Assembly: GCF_022846435.1 (NCBI RefSeq)
Contig: NZ_AP025627.1
Location: forward strand, 2,576,001-2,640,000
DNA: 64,000 nucleotides
Source: Parageobacillus sp. KH3-4
GTDB lineage: Bacteria > Bacillota > Bacilli > Bacillales > Anoxybacillaceae
Reading direction: 5' to 3'
Shown here: one piece after another, positions 29,597 to 38,742 of the stretch
How the letters are laid out: the number at the start of each line of letters is the position of its first letter
Position numbering within the stretch: position 1 is the stretch's first letter
Program-made: the position numbers and the translations under genes
The notes under the pieces: generated by a model
Seen by the model: the letters and a program-made list of their open reading frames with translations, nothing else
What the model was told of the DNA's origin: nothing
Database searches by the model: none

Positions 29597-30481
29597 TCAT
29601 TGCTTTCTCATTTGATTCATTACTTCTTCGGCAAAGTTGTCTTGGCGTTTCTCCATTCCTTCGCCAACTTCATAACGGATAAATGTTTTCACTGTTGCAC
29701 CGTTGGATTCAACATATTGGCGTACTTTTACGTCTGGATTTTTCACGAACGCTTGCTCTAACAAACAAATATCTTCATAAAATTTGTTTAAACGGCCCTC
29801 TACGATTTTTTCTACGATATGTTCAGGTTTTCCTTCATTTAACGCTTGCTGTTTCAACACTTCGCGTTCACGATCAATTTCTTCTTGCGGCACTTGGTCG
29901 CGAGAAACGTATTTCGGACGCAATGCGGCGATATGCATCGCAATATCTTTCGCGACTTCTTGGTTTGCTGTTCCTTCTAATAATGTTAATACGCCGATGC
30001 GTCCGCCCATGTGTAAGTATGCGCCAAATACCTCATTGTCGCCTTTTTCCACAGTTTCAAAACGACGCAACGTCAATTTTTCACCAATTTTTGCGATCGC
30101 GGCATTAATGTGATCTTGAACCGTCACTCCGTTGTCCATTGTTTGCCCAAGCGCTTCTTCAAGCGTGGCAGGCTTATGCTTTAACAAGTGGGCAGCAAGC
30201 TCTTTTACTAGCGTTTGGAATGCTTCGTTTTTCGCTACGAAATCCGTTTCTGAGTTTACTTCTAAAATAACAGCGGTGTTGCCATCGACTTCGATGAGCG
30301 TTGTTCCTTCGGCAGCGATGCGATCCGCTTTTTTCGCCGCTTTGGCGATTCCTTTCTCACGAAGCCAATCGATCGCTTTTTCCATATCGCCGTTTGTTTC
30401 GGTGAGCGCTTTTTTGCAATCCATCATCCCCGCGCCCGTTTTTTCGCGTAATTCTTTTACCATTTGTGCTGTAATCGCCAT
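29597..30481 (-). CDS. tsf: Elongation factor Ts
   Basis: This 294-residue nucleotide-exchange factor recycles EF-Tu. The N-terminal UBA-like domain [20 protein letters not shown] includes the family signature, and [11 protein letters not shown] marks the core. I start at [10 protein letters not shown], with GGAGG upstream. A longer reading adds 35 residues into the intergenic region without support. It is separated from rpsB by a terminator-like hairpin, so the two need not be expressed equally. Confidence 0.97.
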   Translation of the reverse strand: MAITAQMVKELREKTGAGMMDCKKALTETNGDMEKAIDWLREKGIAKAAKKADRIAAEGTTLIEVDGNTAVILEVNSETDFVAKNEAFQTLVKELAAHLLKHKPATLEEALGQTMDNGVTVQDHINAAIAKIGEKLTLRRFETVEKGDNEVFGAYLHMGGRIGVLTLLEGTANQEVAKDIAMHIAALRPKYVSRDQVPQEEIDREREVLKQQALNEGKPEHIVEKIVEGRLNKFYEDICLLEQAFVKNPDVKVRQYVESNGATVKTFIRYEVGEGMEKRQDNFAEEVMNQMRKQ

Positions 30482-30583
30482 AAATAAAAATCCTCCTTTA
30501 ACCTCGCATGTATGTATCATTTGAGCGAAATTCCGCTCTCTTCCGTACCTATTAGTATAGCCAACAACGGCTGTTTTCTGTCT

Positions 30584-30624
30584 CAAAAAAAGGTGATAAA
30601 AGGCTTTCCCCTCTTATCACCTTT
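30584..30624 (-). terminator. Terminator or attenuator between rpsB and tsf
   Basis: AAGGTGATAA and TTATCACCTT form a 10-base-pair stem with a loop of about 14 bases, followed on the minus strand by TTTTTTTGA. It lies about 12 bases past the rpsB stop codon. Partial readthrough is likely if tsf lacks its own strong promoter. A TATACT hexamer downstream has no clear -35. Confidence 0.8.
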
Positions 30625-30635
30625 CGCGAAACACG

Positions 30636-31343
30636 TTACTCAGCAGCGACGACTGCTTCTTCGCCCTGTTTTGCTTCCAACACCGCGTCGGCAATTTTGG
30701 AAGTAAGAAGTTTTACAGCGCGAATCGCATCGTCATTTGCTGGAATGACATAGTCAATTTCATCCGGATCGCAGTTTGTATCAACAATGCCGATAATCGG
30801 AATGTTTAATTTGCGCGCTTCCGCAACCGCGATGCGCTCTTTGCGCGGATCAATGACAAACAACGCGTCCGGCAATTCTTTCATTTCTTTAATGCCGCCT
30901 AAAAATTTCTCTAGGCGTTCTTGCTCTTTTTTCAAGCGGATGACTTCTTTTTTCGGAAGTACGTCAAAGATGCCGTCTTCCTCCATTTTTTCAATTTCTT
31001 TTAGGCGCTTAATCCGCTTTTGAATCGTTGCGAAGTTTGTTAACGTGCCGCCTAACCAGCGTTGGTTCACATAAAACATGCCACAACGTTCTGCTTCTTC
31101 TTTCACAGACTCTTGTGCTTGTTTTTTCGTACCGACAAACAAAATTTTACCGCCGTTCGCTGCTAATTCTTTTGCAAAATTATATGCTTCTTCCATTTTT
31201 TTGACGGTTTTTTGCAAGTCGATAATATAAATGCCGTTGCGTTCTGTGAAAATATATTTTTTCATTTTTGGGTTCCAACGGCGAGTTTGATGTCCGAAAT
31301 GAACACCTGCTTCAAGCAATTGCTTCATGGAAATAACTGACAT
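30636..31343 (-). CDS. rpsB: 30S ribosomal protein S2
   Basis: This 235-residue protein of the 30S body/head junction is needed for S1 or mRNA docking. Typical segments are [19 protein letters not shown] and the C-terminal [18 protein letters not shown]-like stretch (here [17 protein letters not shown]). I start at [10 protein letters not shown], with AGGAGG upstream. The longer reading would extend through the leader hairpin region. It has its own promoter and a structured leader. Confidence 0.98.
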   Translation of the reverse strand: MSVISMKQLLEAGVHFGHQTRRWNPKMKKYIFTERNGIYIIDLQKTVKKMEEAYNFAKELAANGGKILFVGTKKQAQESVKEEAERCGMFYVNQRWLGGTLTNFATIQKRIKRLKEIEKMEEDGIFDVLPKKEVIRLKKEQERLEKFLGGIKEMKELPDALFVIDPRKERIAVAEARKLNIPIIGIVDTNCDPDEIDYVIPANDDAIRAVKLLTSKIADAVLEAKQGEEAVVAAE

Positions 31344-31391
31344 TATAGCTCCTCCTATTTGTTTGGTTTTCGTTCCTCCGCCCATATCATT

Positions 31392-31430
31392 TTTAAGCAA
31401 GACTGACAAATGTCAGCACCGTTGCTTAAA
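31392..31430 (-). promoter_or_regulatory. Leader hairpin of rpsB (candidate S2 operator)
   Basis: The two-part stem TTTAAGCAA with TTGCTTAAA and, after an internal loop, CTGACA with TGTCAG lies about 50 bases upstream of the rpsB start and within its transcript. There is no T run after it, so it is not a terminator. Autoregulation by S2 through the leader is known in other bacteria. Its role here is inferred. Confidence 0.6.
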
Positions 31431-31461
31431 TCCATGAGCGTGTGTATTCACACCACGTAAA

Positions 31462-31490
31462 AATATATCATAACTACTTACGACAATCAA
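31462..31490 (-). promoter_or_regulatory. Sigma-A promoter of rpsB
   Basis: TTGATT and TATATT are separated by 17 bases on the minus strand. The -10 is preceded by TG-A, giving the extended form TGATATATT. It lies just past the swrB stop codon, so rpsB is transcribed independently of the motility operon. Confidence 0.65.
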
Positions 31491-31502
31491 GCAATTATTT
31501 GC

Positions 31503-31973
31503 CTACTTTTGGTGAAATTTTAGCAACAGCTCGATTTCCGTTTTTCCTTTTTTTAAAATTTTCGCGATTTCTTCAATTGTTTTTCCTTGTTTATAAAGCT
31601 CCCACGCCTCGTCAGCGAGCAAAGAAGGCGCCGCTTGATGGCGTATATCAACGATGTCTTTCACATCGCCGACGTTAGGAAAATAGTCGGGCAGCTCTTC
31701 TTCTGCCGATGTCGTATGAACGATAGAAGGTTTTTTTTTCACATCTTCCTTAGAACGATTGCCCATCATGCCGGACAGTTTTTTTAGAAAACGCTCGTTT
31801 TCTTCCTTCCATTCTAATAAATATGCAGAAAACGTTTGTTCCATCTCCTCTGTCATTTGTTGTTGACGCTTTTCCGTTTCCTTCACTTTTGATAATCGTA
31901 AATAAAGCAAAATAATCAGAAACAATGAAAGCGCATGGAGTACAAAACTAATAACAAGCAGCAGTGCAATCAT
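31503..31973 (-). CDS. swrB: SwrB, swarming motility / flagellar switch activation protein
   Basis: This 156-residue membrane protein (YlxL) has one N-terminal transmembrane segment (about 2-26), then a coiled coil (about 28-65), a variable linker and a conserved C-terminal helix pair (AWELYKQGKTIEEIAKIL). In B. subtilis SwrB promotes assembly or activation of the flagellar secretion apparatus. It is the last gene of the motility operon, as in B. subtilis, and no clear terminator separates it from rpsB. Confidence 0.9.
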   Translation of the reverse strand: MIALLLVISFVLHALSLFLIILLYLRLSKVKETEKRQQQMTEEMEQTFSAYLLEWKEENERFLKKLSGMMGNRSKEDVKKKPSIVHTTSAEEELPDYFPNVGDVKDIVDIRHQAAPSLLADEAWELYKQGKTIEEIAKILKKGKTEIELLLKFHQK

Positions 31974-31982
31974 CGAATCCCT

Positions 31983-32228
31983 CTATCCTACAATGTCAAT
32001 TGTTTTTCCTTTATATGGATGAACGTGTTGTTTGTTTTGTTCTCGGCTAACGTTGGCGCTCGTACGCTTTTCCGTCACTTTTCTTCGCGCCCGCTCCATT
32101 TGCTTTTTTGTCGTTTCAGCAAGCTGCGATTGCGCGAGCTGTGGATAATAATGGACATCATGTTGTATTTTTCCGGCATCATACGTTTTTGGCAGAGCGA
32201 TTTGCAACTCGACTAATTTCATATCCAT
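31983..32228 (-). CDS. Uncharacterised 81-residue protein in the motility operon
   Basis: I do not recognise this protein. It is 81 residues and hydrophilic, with no signal peptide or membrane segment. The N-terminus, KLVELQIALPKTYDAGKIQ, is patterned like a conserved block, and the middle (about 32-55) is a charged Gln/Lys/Arg/Glu helix likely to be a coiled coil. A GGAAGTGG signal precedes the ATG. It lies 9 bases before swrB and 22 after sigD, in the same direction, a position with no gene in B. subtilis. Function is unknown; expression with the motility genes is inferred from packing. Confidence 0.8.
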   Translation of the reverse strand: MDMKLVELQIALPKTYDAGKIQHDVHYYPQLAQSQLAETTKKQMERARRKVTEKRTSANVSREQNKQHVHPYKGKTIDIVG

Positions 32229-32250
32229 ATTATCCCACTTCCTTTTTCGG

Positions 32251-33015
32251 CTAAAGCGCCTGTTCCAAAATTTTACGCAACTTAAAAATCGCTTTGGAAT
32301 GAAGCTGGGAAATTCTTGAGGTGGAAAGTCCTAAAATTTCTCCAATTTCCGTAAAAGTAAGTTCTTCTTTATAAAACAAGCTAAGGACAAGCTGCTCTTT
32401 TTCGCTTAGCTGCCGAATGACTTCCGCTAATTTTTCATATAATTCCTGTTTTAAGACTTCTTCCTCTGGAGAAGGAGCTTTTTCATCGCGAATCGCTAAA
32501 AGCGCGTTTTCTTCTTCCTCGTTTTCTGTAGCAACATGTTGAAAGGATAGGACATTTGCAAAGAAATTCTCATTTACTACCGTGTATACTTCCGCTTCGG
32601 TGATCCCTAATTCATCGGCGACTTCTTTTGCAGTAACGGACCGCATGTAGCGCTGTTCCAGCTTTTCGATCGTCTCTTCAATTTTTTTCGCTTTTTCCCT
32701 TACGCTGCGCGGAAGCCAGTCTTCTTTGCGGAGTCCATCGAGAATCGCACCGCGGATGCGAAATGAAGCATACGTGTCAAACTTTAAATCACGGGAGGGG
32801 TCAAATTTTTCGAGCGCGTCGTAAAGTCCGATTAATCCAAGGCTGATCAACTCTTGTTTGCTAATATTTTTCGGCAGCGACGCAGCGATTCGTTGAACAT
32901 GATAATGAACAAGCGGCATATATGTTTGCACGAGCTGATTTCCAGCTTGTGGATCACGGTCATAGATCCAACGCTCCCAATATTTGCGCTCTTCACCTGC
33001 TAAAACGTTCGCCAT
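32251..33015 (-). CDS. sigD: RNA polymerase sigma factor SigD (motility sigma, FliA type)
   Basis: This 254-residue sigma-28 factor directs transcription of flagellin, motor, autolysin and chemoreceptor genes. Region 2 (FDPSRDLKFDTYASFRIRGAI, GLRKEDWLPR), region 3 (TAKEVADELGITEAEVY) and the region 4 helix-turn-helix (LTFTEIGEILGLSTSRISQL) are complete. I start at MANVLAGEE because AGGTGG lies 6 bases before that ATG. The in-frame ATG five codons upstream overlaps the signal. It is near the 3' end of the operon, which in B. subtilis makes SigD level sensitive to operon completion. Confidence 0.97.
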   Translation of the reverse strand: MANVLAGEERKYWERWIYDRDPQAGNQLVQTYMPLVHYHVQRIAASLPKNISKQELISLGLIGLYDALEKFDPSRDLKFDTYASFRIRGAILDGLRKEDWLPRSVREKAKKIEETIEKLEQRYMRSVTAKEVADELGITEAEVYTVVNENFFANVLSFQHVATENEEEENALLAIRDEKAPSPEEEVLKQELYEKLAEVIRQLSEKEQLVLSLFYKEELTFTEIGEILGLSTSRISQLHSKAIFKLRKILEQAL

Positions 33016-33100
33016 GCGATTCCACCTCATCCTCTACAAAATGCCGCTGTTTGTTATAATAATACCATTCCTTTCAGCGATAAATCATCAATCCATTCCA

Positions 33101-33601
33101 TCATATTTCTTTAACCCCCCGATTCACTGTGCGAATCGACAAAACCGTCGTTTTCGGATTAAATTCGATCGTCCGCCCGCTGCTGCCCCCGACGTCCTCT
33201 GCAACAATCGGAATATGGAACCGATTCAGCTGCTGTCTAAGCGCCTCAACGTTTCTTTCTCCAATTCGCATCGCATCCGTGCTTTTGGACGAAAAGGAAA
33301 ACATTTGCGCCCCGCCTGCCATTTTCGCCTTTAGCATCTCCCTTCTTCCTCCCGCTCGAACAACGAGACGGATTAATGCTTCAACCGCTGTATCCGCATA
33401 TTTTGCGACGTTAATCGCTTCCGATCTTGCCATGGAAGAATCAGGGAGCATCACATGTGCCAACCCTGCCACTTCTTTTAAATGATCAAAAATCACGACG
33501 CCGACACATGATCCCAATCCAGATGTTCGGATTAAATTTGGTGCATGCACAACGTTCATATCGGCAATGCCGACTTTCACGACATGAACGGTTTCGCTCA
33601 C
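33101..33601 (-). CDS. cheD: Chemoreceptor glutamine deamidase CheD
   Basis: This 166-residue enzyme deamidates glutamines on chemoreceptors and partners with CheC. The catalytic Cys32 is in [12 protein letters not shown] and His49 in GLAHVML. It overlaps cheC by four bases (ATGA). The roughly 85-base gap before sigD shows no obvious promoter. Confidence 0.96.
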   Translation of the reverse strand: MSETVHVVKVGIADMNVVHAPNLIRTSGLGSCVGVVIFDHLKEVAGLAHVMLPDSSMARSEAINVAKYADTAVEALIRLVVRAGGRREMLKAKMAGGAQMFSFSSKSTDAMRIGERNVEALRQQLNRFHIPIVAEDVGGSSGRTIEFNPKTTVLSIRTVNRGVKEI

Positions 33602-34230
33602 GAAAGATCCACACCTAGCGCGCGAAAAATAGAAGCGAACGAATCTGGATCAGGAAGCAAGAAGAAATGGCCATTGACGCTGTCTTCTGGGCGCCGCTCA
33701 TCATATAAAGCAGTATCGATAAGAATGGCATAATCGCCAACGCGGGACAATTCGAGCAACCCATATTGCAAAATCGCCCCGATCATATCAACGGTCAACA
33801 TCGGAACGGACGGATAAAGGGTTAAATTAGTAAAATCAGCCAATGCAGAAAGATAGGAGCCGGCAAGTATATTTCCTAGCTCTTGCAGCGCTGATCGTCC
33901 TAGTTCTGACAAATGTCCATCCAACGTAAACGTCTCATCACCCGTCATTTGCCGGATAAACCGCGCCGCCTGCGCCAATGAAAGCACGAAAAACATATTC
34001 CCTGGCGCATCCCCTTCAATGCGCAAATATACACATGCCACTACTTGTTCCGCGCCGCCGATCAGCTCCATCATTTCATTAAATGCAGCAATTTGCACAT
34101 GCGGCACAGCCATTTCGATTTTTTTATTCAATAGTTTGGACAACGCTGTCGCTGCGTTTCCCGCCCCGATATTGCCAATCTCTTTTAAAATATCAATATG
34201 GGTGCCGCTCAATTTATTAATCTGTTCCAT
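33598..34230 (-). CDS. cheC: CheY-P phosphatase CheC
   Basis: This 210-residue protein dephosphorylates CheY-P and is stimulated by CheD. It has both pseudo-symmetric active-site helices of the CheC/CheX/FliY family: [12 protein letters not shown] with Glu17 and Asn20, and [12 protein letters not shown] with Glu117 and Asn120. It lies between cheW and cheD. FliY in the same operon has a related domain, giving two CheY-P sinks. Confidence 0.96.
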   Translation of the reverse strand: MEQINKLSGTHIDILKEIGNIGAGNAATALSKLLNKKIEMAVPHVQIAAFNEMMELIGGAEQVVACVYLRIEGDAPGNMFFVLSLAQAARFIRQMTGDETFTLDGHLSELGRSALQELGNILAGSYLSALADFTNLTLYPSVPMLTVDMIGAILQYGLLELSRVGDYAILIDTALYDERRPEDSVNGHFFLLPDPDSFASIFRALGVDLS

Positions 34231-34269
34231 AGACTAGCAACCCCTCCCCCGAATGAACGTGAAACGTTA

Positions 34270-34722
34270 TTATGATGAACGACTTTCAGTCCCAAGCACT
34301 TTCTCTAAATTTAACAAAATGAGCAATCTTTTTCCAACTTTTGCCACCCCATGAATATAATCCGCTTCCACCGCTTCAATCGTCTCTGGCGGCGGTTCAA
34401 TGCTTGAAACTGGTACATCGAGTACATCGCTGGCAGCGTCGACAATCAATCCGACTTCTATATCTTGAAGCGCAACGATAATAATCCGAGTTTGTTCGGA
34501 ATGAGGGACAGGCGAAAAACCAAACCGTTCCCTCAAGTCAATAATCGGTGTCACGACGCCGCGGAGATTAATAACTCCTTTCACATAATGCGCCGTACGC
34601 GGAACACGAGTAATATGCTGAACTTTTTCAATGGAACGAACGAATTGAACAGGGAGCGCATATTCTTCATTTTTCAATTGAAAGACAATGACTTTCAATT
34701 CTGATTCTTGAACGGCAGCCAT
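34270..34722 (-). CDS. cheW: Chemotaxis coupling protein CheW
   Basis: This 150-residue SH3-like adaptor links chemoreceptors to CheA. Typical segments are VFQLKNEEYALPVQFVRSIE, VKGVINLRGVVTPIIDLRERF and VGLIVDAASDVLDV. It follows cheA and precedes cheC. Length and order match B. subtilis. Confidence 0.97.
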   Translation of the reverse strand: MAAVQESELKVIVFQLKNEEYALPVQFVRSIEKVQHITRVPRTAHYVKGVINLRGVVTPIIDLRERFGFSPVPHSEQTRIIIVALQDIEVGLIVDAASDVLDVPVSSIEPPPETIEAVEADYIHGVAKVGKRLLILLNLEKVLGTESRSS

Positions 34723-34753
34723 CTTTCTTTCCTCCTTTCGGTCAAAGCGTCGT

Positions 34754-36790
34754 TTATTTGATTAACGCATTGCAATCGATGATAAGCGCCACTTGCCCAT
34801 CACCCAATATCGTTGCGCCGGAAATGGCAAACACGGAAGTTAAATAGTTTCCTAATGATTTCAATACTACTTCCTGCTGCCCAATGAATGAATCAACAAC
34901 AAGGCCAGCCATTTTTTCTCCTTTGCGAACGATGACAATTGAAACAAATTCTTCCTCTTCCGCAACGGTCGGTATTTCAAAAATTTCTTTCAAGAACACA
35001 AGCGGGACAACTTTTCCGCGAAAATCAATGACTTGTTGGTTATGTGCATGAAAAATGTCTTCTTTTTTAATGATCGCCGTTTCAATAATAGACGACAACG
35101 GAATCGCATATTTTTCTTGCTGAATTTCAACAAGTAATACTGAAATAATCGACAATGTCAGCGGAAGCTGAATGGAAAAGATGGTGCCTTTTCCTTCTTC
35201 GGAATCCACTGCAACTGTGCCGCCAAGTGATTCGATCGTGCTTTTGACGACATCAAGCCCGACGCCGCGTCCGGAAATATCGGAAATTTTGTCCGCCGTC
35301 GAAAAACCAGGAGAGAAAATAAGCTCATATATTTGTCGATCCGTTAAATTGTCGGCGTTTTGTTTGGAAACAATACCTTTATCGATCGCTTTTTGCAACA
35401 CTTTATCACGATTAATGCCGGCACCATCGTCCTCTATTTCAATAAACACATGATTGCCGCTATGATATGCTTTCAGCTTGACCGTTCCTTCTTCCGGTTT
35501 GCCGTTTGCTCGGCGCACATCCGGCATTTCAATGCCATGGTCAATCGCGTTGCGGAGAAGGTGAACGAGCGGGTCTCCGATTTCGTCAATAACCGTGCGG
35601 TCCAGCTCTGTTTCCGCACCGATGATTTCCAAATTTACTTTTTTCCCTAATTCGCGCGCCAGCTGGCGAACCATGCGCGGAAAGCGGTTAAAAACCGTTT
35701 CTACCGGCACCATGCGCATATTTAAAATAATGTTTTGCAAATCGCTGGAAATGCGCGACATTCGTTCAACCGTTTCATGAAGCTCCGGATGGTTCAATTC
35801 CCGGGAAATTTGTTCCAAACGTCCACGGTCGATAACAAGTTCCTCGAATAAGTTCATTAAAATATCGAGGCGTTCGATATTAACGCGAATCGTTTTATTC
35901 ACTGATGCCGACTGCTTTGTCGTTGCGTTTGGCTCAGAATCTTTCTTTTGTTTTTGCTGCTCGGCTTGAACCGTTGCTGCTTCTTGCTGCCGTGCTTCCG
36001 CTTGGGCGGCTTCAGCAACGCTCGTTTTCTTCCGCTCCTCCACATCAAACGGCACGACCTCTACTTCTTCAATCTCAGAAACTTTCATAATCCGTTCGTA
36101 TAATTCTTCAGCGGATTTTTTCGATACAACGGTTACGACAAATTCTTGGTCAAACTGCTCCTCTTCCAGCATCTCTACAGGCGGGTTTGATTTAATCACT
36201 TCTCCCGCTTCGTTTAGCGCCTCAAAAACCATAAACACGCGCGCCGCTTTTAATAAACAATCGTCCCGCAATTTGACGCGTATTTCATATGCGAAAAAAC
36301 CTTGCTCTTTTGATTGTTGCAACACATTGTACTCAAATTCTCCGTAAGTTTGGGAAAGCGACACCGAAGAACTAGGGCGCTCTGCTACCGTTATCAATTC
36401 AGCCGGTGACTCTCCACGTTCAATCCGCTTTAATTGTTCCACTACCTCTTTTACGTCGCGCTTACCATCACCGCCTTCCGCAATGGACATAATCATCGCT
36501 TCCAAATGATCAACCGCTTGAAAGACGACATCTAATATTTCTGAAGTAACGGTAATTTTATGGTTGCGAATCCCATCAAGCACATTTTCCATTTGATGGG
36601 TCAAATTCGCTAAATCCTCAAACCCCATTGTCGCAGACATTCCCTTCAGCGTATGCGCTGAACGGAAAATTTCATTTACAATCGACATGTCTTCAGGCGT
36701 TTTTTCCAATTCTAGCAACTGTTCATTGATCGTTTGCAAATGCTCTTTACTTTCATCAATGAAAACTTCCAAATATTGACTCATGTCCAT
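34754..36790 (-). CDS. cheA: Chemotaxis histidine kinase CheA
   Basis: This 678-residue kinase has a P1 phosphotransfer domain with His46 in RSAHTLKGM, P2 CheY/CheB-binding regions (about 150-260), a Gln/Lys-rich linker, a P3 dimerisation domain (about 300-360), the P4 ATPase domain (NAIDHGIE and DDGAGINRD) and a CheW-like P5 domain. It passes phosphate to CheY and CheB. The start MDMSQYLE is used; MSQYLE two codons later is also possible. Confidence 0.97.
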   Translation of the reverse strand: MDMSQYLEVFIDESKEHLQTINEQLLELEKTPEDMSIVNEIFRSAHTLKGMSATMGFEDLANLTHQMENVLDGIRNHKITVTSEILDVVFQAVDHLEAMIMSIAEGGDGKRDVKEVVEQLKRIERGESPAELITVAERPSSSVSLSQTYGEFEYNVLQQSKEQGFFAYEIRVKLRDDCLLKAARVFMVFEALNEAGEVIKSNPPVEMLEEEQFDQEFVVTVVSKKSAEELYERIMKVSEIEEVEVVPFDVEERKKTSVAEAAQAEARQQEAATVQAEQQKQKKDSEPNATTKQSASVNKTIRVNIERLDILMNLFEELVIDRGRLEQISRELNHPELHETVERMSRISSDLQNIILNMRMVPVETVFNRFPRMVRQLARELGKKVNLEIIGAETELDRTVIDEIGDPLVHLLRNAIDHGIEMPDVRRANGKPEEGTVKLKAYHSGNHVFIEIEDDGAGINRDKVLQKAIDKGIVSKQNADNLTDRQIYELIFSPGFSTADKISDISGRGVGLDVVKSTIESLGGTVAVDSEEGKGTIFSIQLPLTLSIISVLLVEIQQEKYAIPLSSIIETAIIKKEDIFHAHNQQVIDFRGKVVPLVFLKEIFEIPTVAEEEEFVSIVIVRKGEKMAGLVVDSFIGQQEVVLKSLGNYLTSVFAISGATILGDGQVALIIDCNALIK

Positions 36791-36803
36791 CGCCTTTTCC
36801 CCC

Positions 36804-37862
36804 TTACCCCTCTACATATTTAACAATCATGTCCGCAATTTGTTCTAAAGGCACGACCACATCTACTACGTTTGCTTGAATCGCCGCTTTCGGCATCCCA
36901 AACACTACCGCCGTTTTTTCATCTTCAGCGATCACTTTTGCATTTCCGCTTTCTTTTAATCGCCGCAATCCCGCCGTTCCGTCCGAACCCATCCCTGTCA
37001 TAATCACCGCAATTTTCTCATAGTCTGTCAATGCGCTTATTGACTCAAACAATACATCCACAGATGGGCGATGACCGTTTCGCGGCGGCGACTGTTCCAC
37101 GCAAGCAGTAAGCGATCCTTTTGCCTCATGAACTAATAGATGAAACCCGCCGGGCGCAATATAAGCGGTGCCGTTTTGCAACGTTTCCCCGTCTTCCGCC
37201 TCTTTCACGGCAATCGCTGAAAGCGAATCAAGCCTTTGCGCCAATGATTTTGTAAACCCTTTTGGCATATGTTGAACGATCATAATTGGTGCGGCGATAT
37301 TTTCCGGCAATTTCGTTAACACTTGCTGCAACGCGCGTGGCCCTCCCGTCGACGTTCCGATACAAACGATTTTTTTGCGTTGATGCTTTTGCTCGTAAAA
37401 CGTTCTTATCCGTTGGTTTGCCCCCATTTCTCCCTCGTCGTCTCGGGAGATCGCCCGCACGTTGGCGCGGCTTGCCAGCAGCACCTTGTTTATCAATTCT
37501 TCCTTCACTTTATATAAATCTAGCGAAATGACGCCAGACGGTTTCGCGACAAAGTCGATCGCCCCATATTGCATAGCGGTAATCGTATTTTCCGCGCCTT
37601 CTGTCGTCGTGCTAGATAACATAACAACAGGAAGCGGATGTTTTTTCATCATTTGTTTAAGCGCTTCAAGCCCATTCATCACCGGCATCTCGACATCCAA
37701 TGTAACAACATCCGGGTTTAACACGGAAACTTTTTCTAACGCTTCCTTTCCGTTTCTAGCCGTTCCGACGACTTCGATTTGAGGGCTTTCAGAAAGAAAA
37801 TCAGTAATCAGCTTCCTCATAAAAGCTGAGTCATCCACAACGAGTACTTTTACCTTGCTCAT
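36804..37862 (-). CDS. cheB: Chemoreceptor methylesterase CheB
   Basis: This 352-residue response regulator removes methyl groups from chemoreceptors during adaptation. The receiver domain (1-120) has Asp10/Asp11 and phosphoacceptor Asp56 in TLDVEMP. The esterase domain has the catalytic Ser in GTSTGGPRALQ, His in IVQHMPKGF and Asp in GMGSDGTAGL. It lies between flhG and cheA; cheR is not in this window. Confidence 0.97.
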   Translation of the reverse strand: MSKVKVLVVDDSAFMRKLITDFLSESPQIEVVGTARNGKEALEKVSVLNPDVVTLDVEMPVMNGLEALKQMMKKHPLPVVMLSSTTTEGAENTITAMQYGAIDFVAKPSGVISLDLYKVKEELINKVLLASRANVRAISRDDEGEMGANQRIRTFYEQKHQRKKIVCIGTSTGGPRALQQVLTKLPENIAAPIMIVQHMPKGFTKSLAQRLDSLSAIAVKEAEDGETLQNGTAYIAPGGFHLLVHEAKGSLTACVEQSPPRNGHRPSVDVLFESISALTDYEKIAVIMTGMGSDGTAGLRRLKESGNAKVIAEDEKTAVVFGMPKAAIQANVVDVVVPLEQIADMIVKYVEG

Positions 37863-37869
37863 GTATGCT

Positions 37870-38742
37870 CTACCTTTCTAAAAGAAAATGCCGCAGTCTA
37901 GCAAAGAAGTTAAACGGACGATGGACTCGTTCTTCATCAATGAACCGCGCCGACAAATAACGGTCAGTTAACATATGCATTGCGCGGCTAGCTTTGGAAA
38001 CAGGATCGAACAACAAAAACGGAGTTTGCCGCACCACCGCCTTAGAGACGGAACGATCTTCCGGCAAAATGCCCAACGGAATGATATCTTTACCAAGAAA
38101 CTGTTTCGCCACACGTTTCAAGCGCTGAAGCGTATCCCACCCTTCTTGCTCCGTTTGGGCCCGGTTGACGATGACATAAAACGGGACATTCTTTTCTTGC
38201 ATGTGAACATATTTCATCATCGCGTATGCATCCGTAACCGCTGTCGGTTCCGGTGTCGTGACGATAAAAATCTCATGAACCGACTTTAAAAGACGGAGGC
38301 GGTCTTCGGAAATACCCGCTCCCATATCGAAAATCAAATAGTCGTATTGTTCTGAAACTGATTGTAACTGTGTCAAAAAGTAGTCGATTTTTTCATCATC
38401 CATTGTAAACACATTTGCCAGTCCCGTTCCCCCAGCAATAAACGAAATATTTTCCGGACCGTTTTTAATAAGCTCATACAACGAAAGTCGTTTGTGAAAT
38501 AAATCAATGATAGTCGCGCTAGACGATTGGCCGAGCAAGATATCGATGTTTCCCATCCCAATATCCATGTCAAGCAACAATACACGAAAACCGCGTTTGG
38601 ACAACGTGATCGAAAAGTTTAGCGAAACGTTCGATTTGCCGACCCCGCCTTTTCCGCTGGTGATCGCAATCGCTTTTGTTTCTCTTTGCCGTTCGCTTTG
38701 CCTACTTAATCGCAACCGTAAGCTTTCCGCTTGATCTCTCAT
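37870..38742 (-). CDS. flhG: FlhG (YlxH/FleN), MinD-type ATPase
   Basis: This 290-residue ATPase controls flagellar number and pattern together with FlhF. The deviant Walker A motif KGGVGKSN is in ITSGKGGVGKSNVSLN near residue 30, and DMDIGMGNIDILLG is the second motif. An N-terminal segment (DQAESLRLRL) resembles the FlhF-activating helix. It overlaps flhF by four bases. Confidence 0.95.
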   Translation of the reverse strand: MRDQAESLRLRLSRQSERQRETKAIAITSGKGGVGKSNVSLNFSITLSKRGFRVLLLDMDIGMGNIDILLGQSSSATIIDLFHKRLSLYELIKNGPENISFIAGGTGLANVFTMDDEKIDYFLTQLQSVSEQYDYLIFDMGAGISEDRLRLLKSVHEIFIVTTPEPTAVTDAYAMMKYVHMQEKNVPFYVIVNRAQTEQEGWDTLQRLKRVAKQFLGKDIIPLGILPEDRSVSKAVVRQTPFLLFDPVSKASRAMHMLTDRYLSARFIDEERVHRPFNFFARLRHFLLER

